A stretch of DNA of 64,000 nucleotides from Bog-159 sp963785255 (GTDB lineage Bacteria > Acidobacteriota > Terriglobia > Bryobacterales > Bryobacteraceae): the NCBI GenBank assembly GCA_963785255.1, contig CAWAUR010000013.1, positions 868,001 to 932,000 of the forward strand, read 5' to 3'. A program made the translations under genes and the position numbers. Within the stretch, counting starts at the first letter, position 1. Every line of letters begins with the position of its first letter. The notes below the pieces were generated by a model. The model was not told the origin of the DNA, made no database searches, and saw only the letters and a list, made by a program, of their open reading frames with translations. Positions 15,538 through 24,937 of this stretch are shown here, in pieces.

Positions 15538-16870
15538 AGCTATCCGTCAATGGCACATCCAGCCGCACTAAGGTGCCGCCCTCGTTGGGACGCAGCACTT
15601 CGAAGGTGCCCTCCAGCAGCTCGGCGCGCTCGCGCATGGCCGTCATGCCGATGCCCCTGCGCCCGCCGTTGCGCGCTTCCGGCATCCCGGCGCCGTGGTC
15701 TTCCACTTCCAGACTCAGCCGTCCCGGCGGAAACCGCAACCGCACCACGGCCTGCGTCGAACCCGAATGCCGCGCCAGATTGTTCAGCGCTTCCTGCAAC
15801 ACGCGGTACACATGAATGGCCACGCGGTCGGTAATCGCCTGACCGCTGCCCTTTTTCTCGTATCGTACCTTAATTCCAGTCTGTTTCTCGAACACCGGCA
15901 GATACCAGTCGATGGCTTTCTCGAGTCCCCCATCGTCCAGAACGCTGGGATGCATCAACTGCGAAAGGTTGCGCGTTTTTTCGAGCGTGGCCTGCGCTAC
16001 CTCGCGGACCTCGCGCAAATCCTCGCAAAACGGCGAATCGGCGGGCAGGCGCTTCTCGGCCCGGCGCAGCATCGCGCCGATGGCGGTGAGCACCTGTCCA
16101 AATTCGTCGTGCAATTCGCGGGATAGCGAATGCAGCGTCTCCTCCTGCACCGTGATCAGCTTGCGCGCCAGGTCGCTGCGATGTTCCGACACTGCCGCCA
16201 GATGCTCGAACAAGCGCCGGTTGGAATAAATCAGGTAAAGCGTGGTGCCGAAGATGGCCAGCAGAACGGCCGCCAGGAAGATATAAACGTCGCGCTCCAC
16301 GTGCAGATAGATTCCCTGGATGCGGCTGGCCGCCTCTTGTTCGGCTTCATTATTCTGCACCAGCAGCCGGGCGACCGTGCTTGTAAGGGCGCCTTGTTGC
16401 GCTTCGAGAGAATTGCGGATCATGTCGCGCGCGGCGCGATCATCACCCGCGTGACCGTGCGCGGCGGCCTCGAACATGCGATCCGCCAAAGTCCAGAACT
16501 GCGCCAGCGAGTCGGCCAGGTAGCGCTGCCGGCTGGATTCCCGGGCCACGGGCGCAAGCTGCGCTTCCAGGCGCAGCGCGTCGTCGAGATCCGCGCGTTT
16601 GCTGTCGAAGGGTTTTTTCCAGGCCGCCAGCGGATACGGTTCGTCGCCATACAGCATGTCGCGCATGGACATGCCCAGTTCGTTCAAATCGTTCTGGATG
16701 CGCAGCAGTTGCAGGGAGTCCTTGCGATTGCGGTCCACCGTGCGCGTCTGCAAGTCTTCCAGGCCGCGAATTTGCGCCAGGGCGTAAAACGAAAATACGC
16801 CCACCGCCGCCAGCGTGACGGCGAGTCCCGCCAGCAGGCGCCCCGTAGGTGAAACGATGGATTTAGCCAT
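15530..16870 (-). CDS. Membrane sensor histidine kinase, HisKA_3 type
   Basis: 446 aa. Two transmembrane segments (about res 13-33 and 190-213) enclose a ~155-residue helical extracytoplasmic sensor region. The cytoplasmic part has the HisKA_3 dimerisation motif LSRELHDEFGQVLTAIG with the phospho-acceptor His, then a HATPase_c domain with LQEALNNLARHS (N box), EVEDHGAGMP (G1) and RRGIGMTAMRERAELLEG (G2). This architecture pairs with NarL/LuxR regulators, and the cognate gene overlaps its 3' end. The ligand is not predictable. Confidence 0.93.
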   Translation of the reverse strand: MAKSIVSPTGRLLAGLAVTLAAVGVFSFYALAQIRGLEDLQTRTVDRNRKDSLQLLRIQNDLNELGMSMRDMLYGDEPYPLAAWKKPFDSKRADLDDALRLEAQLAPVARESSRQRYLADSLAQFWTLADRMFEAAAHGHAGDDRAARDMIRNSLEAQQGALTSTVARLLVQNNEAEQEAASRIQGIYLHVERDVYIFLAAVLLAIFGTTLYLIYSNRRLFEHLAAVSEHRSDLARKLITVQEETLHSLSRELHDEFGQVLTAIGAMLRRAEKRLPADSPFCEDLREVREVAQATLEKTRNLSQLMHPSVLDDGGLEKAIDWYLPVFEKQTGIKVRYEKKGSGQAITDRVAIHVYRVLQEALNNLARHSGSTQAVVRLRFPPGRLSLEVEDHGAGMPEARNGGRRGIGMTAMRERAELLEGTFEVLRPNEGGTLVRLDVPLTDSYE

Positions 16871-16893
16871 GGCGCCAAGTCAAGCATAGCAAG

Positions 16894-17006
16894 TAGGACA
16901 GGCCTCCCGGCCTGTCCACGGCGAGCTGCGCTCGCCGAAGAGCGGGCCTACGAGGCCCGCGCAGGCTACGAGCCAGGCTACGAGCCGGGCTACGAGCCTG
17001 CCCCAC
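16894..17006. repeat. Composite palindromic repeat block
   Basis: Contains in order GTAGGACAGGCCTCCCGGCC-type, GGCGAGCTGCGCTCGCC and GCGGGCCTACGAGGCCCGC hairpins, then four short GGCTACGAGCC repeats and a terminal GCCCCAC. The same modules in the same order, reversed, occur at 36438-36533. Confidence 0.85.
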
Positions 17007-17045
17007 AAGCTTCTTGCTATGATCGCCTCATCGGAAAACAGCATG

Positions 17046-17961
17046 ATGCGGCACTCGCTTCTTATACTGGCGCTCTTGTCGCCCTTCGCCCTGGCCCAAA
17101 ACAAAAACACCGCTCAGCGGCTGGGCTATCCCGCGGACGCCAAACTGCTGATCGTCCACGCCGACGACCTGGCGGTCAGCCATTCTCAGGATCAGGCCAG
17201 CTTCACCGCGCTCTATCGCGGCGCTGCCACCGCCGCCAGCGTCATGGTCCCGTGCCCGTGGCTCACCGAGGTCGCCGAATACGCCAAAGCCCATCCCAAC
17301 GCCGACCTGGGCCTGCACCTCACGCTCACCAGTGAATGGAAAAACTATCGTTGGGGACCGGTAGCCGGGCGCAACGAAGTTCCCGGCCTGCTCGGTCCCG
17401 ACGGGCATGCTTTGGCTGGATGTTCCATTCGTAGTGAAGCATGCCACTCCGGCCGAGGTCGAGAAGGAGATCCGCGCCCAGGTGGAACTGGCCCTCAAGG
17501 TGGGGATTCGCCCTACGCACCTCGACAGTCACATGGGCACGCTCTTCATTCCGGCTTACTTCCCTGTCTATGTAAAGGTCGCGCGTGAGTACGGCCTGCC
17601 GTTCCTGGCTGCGCGTGTGCCCGGCGCCCCCGCCGTCCAGCTCGCGCTGCTCAAAGATTCGGACATCCTCCCGGACGCCATCGAAATCGCTGGTCCGACC
17701 GTCAAGCCTGAGAACTGGACGTCCTATTATGTTGGACTCGCCCACTCGCTGAAGCCCGGCCTGACCGAGCTGATCGTTCATCTGGCTTACGACGATGGCG
17801 AGATGCAGGCCATCACCGCCGGCCACCCGGATTACGGCAGCGCTTGGCGGCAGCGCGATTTCAACGTGATCACCGGCCCGGAATTCCATAAAGCCCTTGA
17901 AGAAAACGGGGTGACGCTCGTCGGTTGGAAAGCCATCCGCGCACTGACTGCGAAACAGTAG
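17046..17961 (+). pseudogene. ChbG/YdjC-like deacetylase, frameshifted
   Basis: Polysaccharide-deacetylase-like ChbG/HpnK family. The 5' part (from ATG 17046) has a signal peptide and metal-site motif HADDLAVSHSQDQA plus LGLHLTLTSEW. Near 17400-17412, between GPDG and MLWLDVPF, the frame changes; the 3' part carries PTHLDSHMGTLF with the second metal His pair and runs to 17961. Both halves look fully conserved, so the lesion is a single +1 (or -2) change. It may be a recent mutation or a sequence error; the joined protein would be about 305 aa and exported. Confidence 0.75.
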
Positions 17962-18146
17962 CCCGCACACAGTCCAGACAGTCAGGTATCTCTTTTCCAT
18001 CCAACTATTTAGACGTACAGTTGAAGTACAGTCGCAGTCTATTGTCAACCTCCAGCGCGCACGCTATATTCCTTTCACGAAGGCTAAAGCCGCGGAAGTC
18101 CGGGGAAAAAGAGCCGCGGATTAAACGCAATCAGAGAGGGAAAAAG

Positions 18147-19421
18147 ATGTTGCTTACGAAGAACGAAAAAACCTGCGCCGCGCTGGTCGCGGTGCTCTTG
18201 TCGTGCGCGGCCAACGCGGCGGCACAACGACCCATCAAGACGCTCTATGGATTCACCGGTCCCGACGGCGAGCAGCCCACTTCACTGGTGCTCGCGGGAA
18301 ATGCGATATATGGCGCCACCATACGTGGAGGAGTGGCGGATGGCGGCACGGCGTTTGAGCTGACGCCGCCAGCCTCCCCAGGCGGAGCGTGGACGGAGAC
18401 CACCTTGTACAGCTTCCCTGAAATCTCCGTGGGATCGTCCTACCCGACCGTTTCGCTCAGCCAGGGCGGAATCGTCTACGGCGTTACCCAGAACGGGGGC
18501 GCCGCGGAACATGGCACCGTGTTTCAGTTAGTTCCGCCGGCGTCTCCCGGTGGTGCCTGGACCGAGACCGATCTCTACGTATTCTCGGGTGGCAGCGACG
18601 GCGGAGAGCCTAAGACGCTGGTAGAGCAGGATGGCGTCCTTTACGGCGTCACCGCGGCCGGCGGAGACTTAGGTTCCGGCTTTGGCTTTGGCGTGTTCTT
18701 CTCATTGACGCCACCGGCCTCACCGGGCGGCGCTTGGACCGAGAACGCGCTCTATACTTTCGCGGGCGGCAGCGATTCGGCCGAGCCCGAGAGCTTGACG
18801 ATCGGAAAGAACGGCGACTTCTTCGGTACCGCAGTAGCGGGCGGGAGCGCCGGCCAAGGCACGGTTTTCGCTCTCGTGCCGCCGTCTGCCTCCGGCGGCG
18901 CCTGGACCGAGGATCTGCTCTATAGTTTCCAGGGCGGGGCCGATGCGAACTATCCCACGGGCCTCACCATGGGCAGTGGCGGGGTGCTCTATGGCTCGAG
19001 TTTCTACGGCGGCATCACCGGCGGAGATTGCTTCGCGGAGGGCTGCGGAACAGTGTTCTCGCTGACTCCCCCAGTCGCCCCCAGCCACAAGTGGACGGAA
19101 TCCATTCTTTACGAGTTCGCGGGTAACAGCGACGGCATGTATCCGGTCGCGGGCGTGACCATTGGCAGCGGCGGGGTCCTGTATGGCGCGACCAACTCAA
19201 CCTCGGTGAACGGTGTGGTCTACTCCTTGACGCCTCCGTCGAGCGACGGCGGCGCGTGGACCAAGACCATCGTCCATGGCTTCTACAAGGGCGGCGGCGG
19301 AGGCGGCAACGGTTCCTATCCCAGCACCGGCGTGCGGATGGGCCCCGGTGGAATCTTATACGGCGCCACGTCTTATGGCGGAGCGGACGGCCAAGGCACG
19401 GTTTATAGCGTGAAGCCGTAA
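18147..19421 (+). CDS. Secreted GloVer tandem-repeat protein 1
   Basis: 424 aa from the ATG at 18147 behind a GAGAGGG ribosome site; the in-frame upstream extension has no signal peptide and is rejected. Signal peptide res 1-25 (ends NAAAQ). The mature protein is a series of roughly 60-residue repeats, each with a (V/A)FxLTPPASPGGAWTET core followed by LYSF and a GxxPxxL...YG segment: the GloVer repeat known from Acidobacteriota, Verrucomicrobia and cyanobacteria. Probably a beta-propeller-like exported or surface protein. A second paralogue follows 42 bp downstream with a near-identical leader. Confidence 0.85.
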   Translation: MLLTKNEKTCAALVAVLLSCAANAAAQRPIKTLYGFTGPDGEQPTSLVLAGNAIYGATIRGGVADGGTAFELTPPASPGGAWTETTLYSFPEISVGSSYPTVSLSQGGIVYGVTQNGGAAEHGTVFQLVPPASPGGAWTETDLYVFSGGSDGGEPKTLVEQDGVLYGVTAAGGDLGSGFGFGVFFSLTPPASPGGAWTENALYTFAGGSDSAEPESLTIGKNGDFFGTAVAGGSAGQGTVFALVPPSASGGAWTEDLLYSFQGGADANYPTGLTMGSGGVLYGSSFYGGITGGDCFAEGCGTVFSLTPPVAPSHKWTESILYEFAGNSDGMYPVAGVTIGSGGVLYGATNSTSVNGVVYSLTPPSSDGGAWTKTIVHGFYKGGGGGGNGSYPSTGVRMGPGGILYGATSYGGADGQGTVYSVKP

Positions 19422-19463
19422 ATAGCTTACATAACAAATTTGCAATCGGAGAGGAAGAAAACG

Positions 19464-20705
19464 ATGTTACTTAGAACGTATGAAAAAACCTGCGCCGCGC
19501 TGGTCGCAACGCTGCTGACCTGCGCGGCCAACGCGGCGGCGCAATCCATCCCCCCCGTGCCCAAGACGATCTACAACTTCGGCGGCACCTCCGGCGACGG
19601 GACTATCCCCTATTCGTTGTCGGTGAGGGGAAACACCGTCTATGTCGGCACCAAGATCGGCGGCACTGGCGGCGTCGGCGCCGTGGTGGAAATGATTCCC
19701 CCGGCCTCCCCAGGCGGCGCCTGGACCGACAACGCGATCTACTCGTACCCCATATTTTGCTGCGGAGAGGACAATTTTAATCCGCAAGTGACGGCCGGCG
19801 AAGATGGCAACGTCTACGTGATTACGGGCTACGGCACGATTTTCGCCTTGCTGCCACCGGCGTCCCCCGGGGGAGCCTGGACGCAGACTGTGACCTACGA
19901 CTTTCCTTCGCAAAACAATGCGAGCGCGCCCGTCGCCCTGATCGAGAAGAACGGCGTGGTCTACGGCGTGGCCGGCGGAGGCGACGGCCTGGTCTTTTCG
20001 TTAATTCCGCCAACGTCCGCCGATGGCGCGTGGAGCCAGACGACGCTCTACAACTTCATGGCAGGCAACGATGGAGCGCAACCGAATAGCCTGGTGATGG
20101 ACAGCCACGGCGTAATCTACGGCACCACATTCGCCGGTGGATTTGAGGACCTGGGCACGGTGTTTTCCCTGACTCCGCCTGCGTCCCGTGGCGGCGCCTG
20201 GACGGAGAACATCATCTGGTCCTTCAACGGCGGCGCCACTCCCGCTTATCCCCGGGGCATCGCGTTCGGCGCAGACGGCGTCCTCTGCGGCGCCAGCTAT
20301 GAGGGCGGCGTGGTGGACAGCGACTGTGGCACGTTTGGCTGCGGCACGGTATTCTCGCTGACTCCTCCGGCGACTCACGGCGGCTTCTGGAACGAAACCA
20401 CGCTCTACAGCTTCACCGGCGGCTTTGACGGGCGGTATCCCATCGCGAACGTGGCCATCGCCAACGATGGGTCGCTCTGGGGCGTGACGAGCTCGTCAAA
20501 TCCTCCCCTTACGGTGTTCTCACTGGCGCCACCCGCAACCTCCGGCGACCCATGGACGTTGGCGCTCCACTACAGCTTCAAACTGGGGGATGGATATCCG
20601 TCCGTCCCAGGTTTGGTGACGAGCCGTAAGGGAACCATCTACGGAGCCACCTCCGGGGGGGGATCGTTCAGCGCAGGCACGGTGTTTTCCATCCTGCGCC
20701 CGTAG
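19464..20705 (+). CDS. Secreted GloVer tandem-repeat protein 2
   Basis: 413 aa, start ATG 19464 after GAGAGGAAG. The leader (MLLRTYEKTCAALVATLLT...) is almost identical to that of the preceding paralogue, while the repeats have diverged, implying tandem duplication with the signal peptide conserved. It has the same repeat core (SLTPPAS/TxGGAW...). The pair is likely cotranscribed. It ends just before an inverted pair of dispersed repeats at 20722-20831, which could act as a terminator. Confidence 0.85.
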   Translation: MLLRTYEKTCAALVATLLTCAANAAAQSIPPVPKTIYNFGGTSGDGTIPYSLSVRGNTVYVGTKIGGTGGVGAVVEMIPPASPGGAWTDNAIYSYPIFCCGEDNFNPQVTAGEDGNVYVITGYGTIFALLPPASPGGAWTQTVTYDFPSQNNASAPVALIEKNGVVYGVAGGGDGLVFSLIPPTSADGAWSQTTLYNFMAGNDGAQPNSLVMDSHGVIYGTTFAGGFEDLGTVFSLTPPASRGGAWTENIIWSFNGGATPAYPRGIAFGADGVLCGASYEGGVVDSDCGTFGCGTVFSLTPPATHGGFWNETTLYSFTGGFDGRYPIANVAIANDGSLWGVTSSSNPPLTVFSLAPPATSGDPWTLALHYSFKLGDGYPSVPGLVTSRKGTIYGATSGGGSFSAGTVFSILRP

Positions 20706-20721
20706 TGCGTCGCTCTTCATA

Positions 20722-20831
20722 GCGTAAAGCGCTGCCTCACGGTCGCGGCTGGGAACTGTCGCCTCCGGCAACCATCGCGTGGCTTTCGCCGCGATTTTAA
20801 AGAGCCGCGACCGTGAGGGAGCGCTTTACGC
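20722..20831. repeat. Inverted pair of dispersed repeats, possible terminator hairpin
   Basis: Arms at 20722-20750 (GCGTAAAGCGCTGCCTCACG...) and 20803-20831 are 29-bp reverse complements with one mismatch, separated by about 52 bp. Placed 17 bp after the second GloVer gene. No U-tract follows, so a factor-independent terminator is not proven. Confidence 0.8.
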
Positions 20832-20932
20832 CTTCCTGTACTAACTTGCGCTATCCTACGTGAAGCGCTCCGTTGCGCCCAGCCAGGCGGCTCCGGAGAC
20901 TGCTGGATTTCAGTTTCGGGAGAGGAAACCAA

Positions 20933-21295
20933 ATGACACGCACGTTAGCTTTGTTTCTGACGATCCTGCTATTCGCGTCGATATCCGCATGGGCCGCGGA
21001 CAATCCGGTGGTGGGAACCTGGGACGTCGTCAGCACCGACGATGCCGGGCAGACCGCCAACTGGACGCTCATCGTCAAGGACGATGGCGGCAAACTTACC
21101 GGTACGCTCAGCGGCGATCCCGGAGAATTTCCCATTGTCGACGCCAAGTTGGACGGTACTTCGTTCTCGTTTAAAGTAGTGGTGAACGAAACGACCTACA
21201 CAACCTCGGGCACCATCATCGACGGCACCAAATTCGATGGTAAGTACACCGGGCCGGAAGCCACCGGAACCGTCAAAGGCACGAAGAAGACTTAG
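20933..21295 (+). CDS. Small secreted beta-rich protein
   Basis: 120 aa from ATG 20933, with a GGAGAGGAAACCAA ribosome site. Signal peptide res 1-21 (cleavage after WA-A). The mature protein starts DNPVVGTWDVVSTDDAGQT and alternates short beta-strand-like segments (WTLIVKDDGGKLTGTLSG, TYTTSGTIIDGTKFDGKY), resembling small lipocalin/avidin-like 'GTWxxxxxxxG' secreted proteins common in Acidobacteriota. No specific ligand can be inferred. Confidence 0.7.
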   Translation: MTRTLALFLTILLFASISAWAADNPVVGTWDVVSTDDAGQTANWTLIVKDDGGKLTGTLSGDPGEFPIVDAKLDGTSFSFKVVVNETTYTTSGTIIDGTKFDGKYTGPEATGTVKGTKKT

Positions 21296-21330
21296 TATCC
21301 CGGGCGGGGCGGCCGAGTGCGCTCCGCCCA

Positions 21331-21873
21331 CTACTTATGCTCGATCTCCACGCGCGCTGTGCCGCCCTGCGGATCTGTGAATTCGTAGATCTCAGGTGAC
21401 GCCGAAACCTGCTTGATGGCGGCTTGCTTCCACGGCAACTTACGGTCTGCCGCGCCTTCCTGATACCATCCGCTCAAAATGTATTCCGGCGCCGTTTTCT
21501 CTCCCCATGACGAGCAGGATTTGATCCAATATCTCCCCGGACCCTGGGGCCCCTCGCCATTTTGTTCCCATTCGTGCTTCCAGCGGTCCCGCCCGTGCAC
21601 GACGCAGTAGAAATACAGATCCAGATGCTTGCAGTACTGCGCTTCAAAGACATCCAGGTGGAACGATCTCTGCCAGCCTCCCGGCGAAAATGTAGTTTCG
21701 AATTTTATCTCTTCCTGCGGATTGGTGGCTCCGTCGCATGGCAGGCGGCTAGAGATGCGCACACCTTGCACGCGGTCCACGGAATCGTACGCGGCGTGGG
21801 ACCGCGCAAAGACACCGGCGGCCAGCCCCGATATGGCGAGTGATAGCAAGGCAACGGAAAATCGTCTCATCAA
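21331..21873 (-). CDS. Hypothetical exported protein
   Basis: 180 aa with a signal peptide (res 1-23, ending AAGVFARS). The mature region is rich in aromatic and charged residues, with cysteines in LPCDG, QYCKHLDLYFYC and KSCSS that could form disulfides. No family recognised. The gene is convergent with the preceding small secreted protein and its 5' side faces the repeat block at 21911. Confidence 0.6.
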   Translation of the reverse strand: MMRRFSVALLSLAISGLAAGVFARSHAAYDSVDRVQGVRISSRLPCDGATNPQEEIKFETTFSPGGWQRSFHLDVFEAQYCKHLDLYFYCVVHGRDRWKHEWEQNGEGPQGPGRYWIKSCSSWGEKTAPEYILSGWYQEGAADRKLPWKQAAIKQVSASPEIYEFTDPQGGTARVEIEHK

Positions 21874-21910
21874 CGTCTATCTTACCCCGCCGTGGGGCGG
21901 GCACCTGGAA

Positions 21911-22044
21911 GACCGCTCCCTCACGATTGCGGCTCGGTAACCGGTGCGGCTCGGTAACCGGTGCGGCTCGGTAACTGGTGCGGCTCGGTAACTGGTGCGG
22001 CTCGGTAACACCGTCGTTACCGAGCCACGACCGTAAGGGAGCGT
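21911..22044. repeat. Expanded dispersed-repeat block with 17-bp tandem array
   Basis: Starts GACCGCTCCCTCACGATTGC, then about five tandem copies of a 17-bp unit (CGGCTCGGTAACCGGTG, later CTGGTG variants), and closes with the inverted half GTTACCGAGCCACGACCGTA then AGGGAGCG. The two ends are inverted copies, so the array sits in the loop of a potential long hairpin between two divergent genes. Confidence 0.85.
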
Positions 22045-22092
22045 TCTCAACGCTCATTCATCACCTCTGTTACAATAACGCGGCGAGGGAAT

Positions 22093-22623
22093 ATGCGGAG
22101 ATCCTTACTGACATTGTGTTGGGCAGCCGTGACCGTAGTGTCCGGCGCCTTGTGCCAGAGTGCTGTGGCACAGAAATTTGAAGTCGTCACCGGCAAGGCT
22201 TTCGATTCGGCCATGCCCAAAGACTTTTACCTGGAGGGCAATGCTATCCCCACCGAGAAACGCAACGCCGTGCTGGTGAAGACCCCGGCCGGCGCGCGCG
22301 CCCTTTTCGCGCTCATCGATACCAGCGGATACGCCGCCAGCATCACCGCCAAGTATGTCGGCATGATTATCACCGAAGGCGACCTCAAGGTGTGCGGGCA
22401 CAAAATAACCGTGGGCAGTTACGGCTTCGGCTGGGTCTTGCCAGGAACCGGCGAGGATGCGCCCGGCAGGTTCGCCCTTTACAACCAGGCCGGCGCGCCC
22501 GTGGCCGATTGCACCTCGCCACGCCAGGGTGATTTGAAGATGCCGCGGCCCTTGCAGGTGGTCGTCGCGCCGGATGGCGCCGCACGCCTCTATCACGGCA
22601 GGCACTACATTTCGCTTCAATAG
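22093..22623 (+). CDS. Hypothetical exported protein
   Basis: 176 aa with signal peptide (res 1-26, ending SAVAQ). The mature sequence includes FEVVTGKAFDSAMPKDFYLEG and ends RLYHGRHYISLQ; repeated short strands suggest a beta-rich fold. No family recognised. The stop codon is only 4 bp before the ParA start, so the two genes may be cotranscribed, although their functions appear unrelated. Confidence 0.6.
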   Translation: MRRSLLTLCWAAVTVVSGALCQSAVAQKFEVVTGKAFDSAMPKDFYLEGNAIPTEKRNAVLVKTPAGARALFALIDTSGYAASITAKYVGMIITEGDLKVCGHKITVGSYGFGWVLPGTGEDAPGRFALYNQAGAPVADCTSPRQGDLKMPRPLQVVVAPDGAARLYHGRHYISLQ

Positions 22624-22627
22624 CTTC

Positions 22628-23272
22628 ATGGCCATCATCGCCATCGCGGGACGGAAGGGCGGCGTCGGCAAATCCACCATCGCCGGCAATCTGGCGGCGG
22701 AGTTCGGCGCGATGAAACGCACGGTGCGTGTGCTGGATGCCGATCCGCAGCACAGCCTGGTAGCCTGGGCCGAGCAGGGCGACGGCATGTTGGCCCGCAT
22801 GGTGGAAAAGGTGGAAAGCGGCGCAGGCGTCCTGCGTGCCCGCGCGCGCCAGGCGGAGAAGGATGCCGATATCGTGCTGATCGACACCCCGCCGGGCGCT
22901 CCCGAAGTGACCTACGAGGCCGCCATGGCAGCCGATCTCATGCTGCTTCCCTGCGGGCCTTCGCCGCTCGATCTGTTCGCGTTGAAAGAAGCGCTTTCGC
23001 TCGCCCTGAAAGCCCGCGCCGAGCGCCGCTCGAAGAAACCGCGCATCCGGTTTGTGCCATCCAAGGTGCTGATGTCTACTAATCTGGGGCGCGGTTTGGC
23101 GGCTTCGCTCAAAGATATGGGAAAGAAAGTCCTGCCACCCATCGGCCAGCGAATCGTGGTTGCCGAAGCGGTATCGAGCGGGCTCACCGTCGCCGAGTAT
23201 GCGCCCAATTCACCGGCGCATGAAGAATTCCGCGAGCTGGCCAAAGCCGTCGAAAAAGTTCTGCACAAGTAG
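22628..23272 (+). CDS. ParA/MinD-family P-loop ATPase
   Basis: 214 aa from ATG 22628. Deviant Walker A with signature lysine: GRKGGVGKSTIAGNLA (res 7-22). Walker A' region VLDADPQHSLVAWA and Walker B-like DIVLIDTPPGAPE follow. These short ParA proteins commonly position plasmids, chemoreceptor clusters or other cargo. No ParB-like partner or cargo gene lies nearby, so the cargo is unknown. The stop codon overlaps a double-hairpin repeat. Confidence 0.88.
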   Translation: MAIIAIAGRKGGVGKSTIAGNLAAEFGAMKRTVRVLDADPQHSLVAWAEQGDGMLARMVEKVESGAGVLRARARQAEKDADIVLIDTPPGAPEVTYEAAMAADLMLLPCGPSPLDLFALKEALSLALKARAERRSKKPRIRFVPSKVLMSTNLGRGLAASLKDMGKKVLPPIGQRIVVAEAVSSGLTVAEYAPNSPAHEEFRELAKAVEKVLHK

Positions 23273-23312
23273 CCGGCTGAAAGCCGGCTGCGGGCAGAAT
23301 TGCCCGCCCCAC
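23271..23312. repeat. Solo double-hairpin REP-like element
   Basis: AGCCGGCTGAAAGCCGGCT then GCGGGCAGAATTGCCCGC and CCCAC: two adjacent perfect stem-loops. Near-identical to the outer part of the IS ends at 270 and 2796, and to 57762-57803. Overlaps the parA stop codon. Confidence 0.85.
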
Positions 23313-23359
23313 AAGAGCAAACTGCCCCGCTGCTAAGTAGCCCGGCTGCGGCAATGGTT

Positions 23360-24817
23360 CTAGGCGGGCGCGGTGCGTGGCTGATTAGACAGTCTCAGCG
23401 GGCTGGTTTGCGGCACGGCGGCAGCGCGCGCAGGAGCGGATTCCGCAACCGCGAAAACATGGCGGTCCGGAGCTGCGAAAAACTCGCGGTGCAATGCTTC
23501 GAGCGCCGGCCGCAGATTCGTTTCGCGCACGGCGAACGCCAGACTTAAGGAAGACGATCCCTGCGAAGTCAAACGCGGATCGGCAATCTGCAATGCGGCG
23601 CGGGCGCGCGCCAGCGTCGAAGGGACTTGCGCAACGCTTTCGCCGACCAGCCAGATTCCCGTGCAATCCTCTTCCACGGTAATCTCCACGCTTTCGTCGA
23701 TCTTCCGCAGCACAGCCGGCAGACCCGGCCAGTCGTCCACCGCAAACGAGATGCCGTGTTCGTGCGCCTGAATCAGGTCGACGGAGATATGGTCGTGGGC
23801 GAACAGGTCCGCGAGTCCGTCGGTGATGCTGGAGAGCGCCCCTGAATTCCTGGCGCGCAAATGGACCACGGCCATCCCCGGTTTCGAAGTGAGGCATTTG
23901 ACGGTTCCGGGCGCGCTTTGAACCTTGGATACCACGCGCGTGCCCTCCACTTCGGGGCGGCGCGAGTTGCGGATCACAATAGGAATTCTCTGCCGCATGG
24001 CCGGCGCAATCGAATCGGGCTGCAGCACCTTGGCGCCGAAGCGCGCCATCTCCAAAGCTTCCTGGTAAGAGATCTGCCGCAAACGATAACCGCCGGAGAG
24101 CACCCGCGGATCCCAGCTCAACATCCCGTCCACGTCCGTCCAGATCTGGATTTCGTCGGCCGAAACGCCCGCGCCCACCAGCGACGCGGTCAAGTCGGAA
24201 CCGCCGCGGCCGAGCGTGGTGGTGACTCCTCCGATGGTGGATCCGATGAATCCGCCCATCACCACCACGCGGTCGCTCGCCAGCAGCCCCACGGTGCGGC
24301 GCAGGCGCGCATAGGTGTCCCAATACCACGGCTCCGCATGTGTGAACTGATTGCCGGTGACGATGAGCTTGCGCGAGTCCACCTGGGCGGCGTTCATTCC
24401 GAAGTGCCGGAAAGCCTCGGCCACGATCAGGCTGGAAAGCCGCTCGCCGTAACTCAATACCTCATCTTGAATCTCGGGTGTGAATGGGCGGCCATCGGCC
24501 AGTTCCGCCAACAGCACATCCAATTCGCGAAATAAGGGAACGATGGAGTCGCGCAGGAAAGGCTCCGCGCGATGCTCCAGGACGCCGCGTGCGGCGCGGC
24601 CATGCAGGCGGCGCAGAGTTTCGGTCTGTCGCCAGGCGGAGAAGGAATCGCCGCGCGCGGCGGCGCGGGCGGCTTCCAACAGGAAGTCGGTGGTCTTGCC
24701 CAGGGCGGACACCACAACGACCGGCTTGCGATTCAAGTGGTCTTTGACGATAGAAGCGGCTTGCTCGATAGCGGCGGCGGATTCTAACGAGGATCCGCCG
24801 AATTTCATCACGATCAT
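23360..24817 (-). CDS. lysC: Aspartate kinase
   Basis: 485 aa. Phosphorylates aspartate as the first step to lysine, threonine and methionine. Shows the N-terminal KFGGSSL kinase motif (res 5-11), GRGGSDLTASLVGAG, and IWTDVDGMLSWDPR for the nucleotide and Asp sites. Two C-terminal ACT regions follow (about 325-460), including DLFAHDHISVDLIQ, implying feedback control. The length and the KFGGSS form match the LysC/ThrA-type monofunctional enzyme without a homoserine dehydrogenase domain. The C-terminal ~25 residues (APARAAAVPQTSP...) are a low-complexity tail. Confidence 0.93.
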   Translation of the reverse strand: MIVMKFGGSSLESAAAIEQAASIVKDHLNRKPVVVVSALGKTTDFLLEAARAAARGDSFSAWRQTETLRRLHGRAARGVLEHRAEPFLRDSIVPLFRELDVLLAELADGRPFTPEIQDEVLSYGERLSSLIVAEAFRHFGMNAAQVDSRKLIVTGNQFTHAEPWYWDTYARLRRTVGLLASDRVVVMGGFIGSTIGGVTTTLGRGGSDLTASLVGAGVSADEIQIWTDVDGMLSWDPRVLSGGYRLRQISYQEALEMARFGAKVLQPDSIAPAMRQRIPIVIRNSRRPEVEGTRVVSKVQSAPGTVKCLTSKPGMAVVHLRARNSGALSSITDGLADLFAHDHISVDLIQAHEHGISFAVDDWPGLPAVLRKIDESVEITVEEDCTGIWLVGESVAQVPSTLARARAALQIADPRLTSQGSSSLSLAFAVRETNLRPALEALHREFFAAPDRHVFAVAESAPARAAAVPQTSPLRLSNQPRTAPA

Positions 24818-24937
24818 GATTCGATGTTAAGGGATGCACGATTAGGAACACATAAGCGCGCGCTAAGGAAGTCGTCAAAGAAGGCTTTGGCGGGATTTAT
24901 GAATTTCTTATGGCTTACTTATGGCTTGGCGAAACGT

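Noticed and set aside
22628..23272. A plasmid or chromosome partition locus.
   Set aside because: No ParB-like gene and no parS-like sites are visible; the ParA homologue is solitary.
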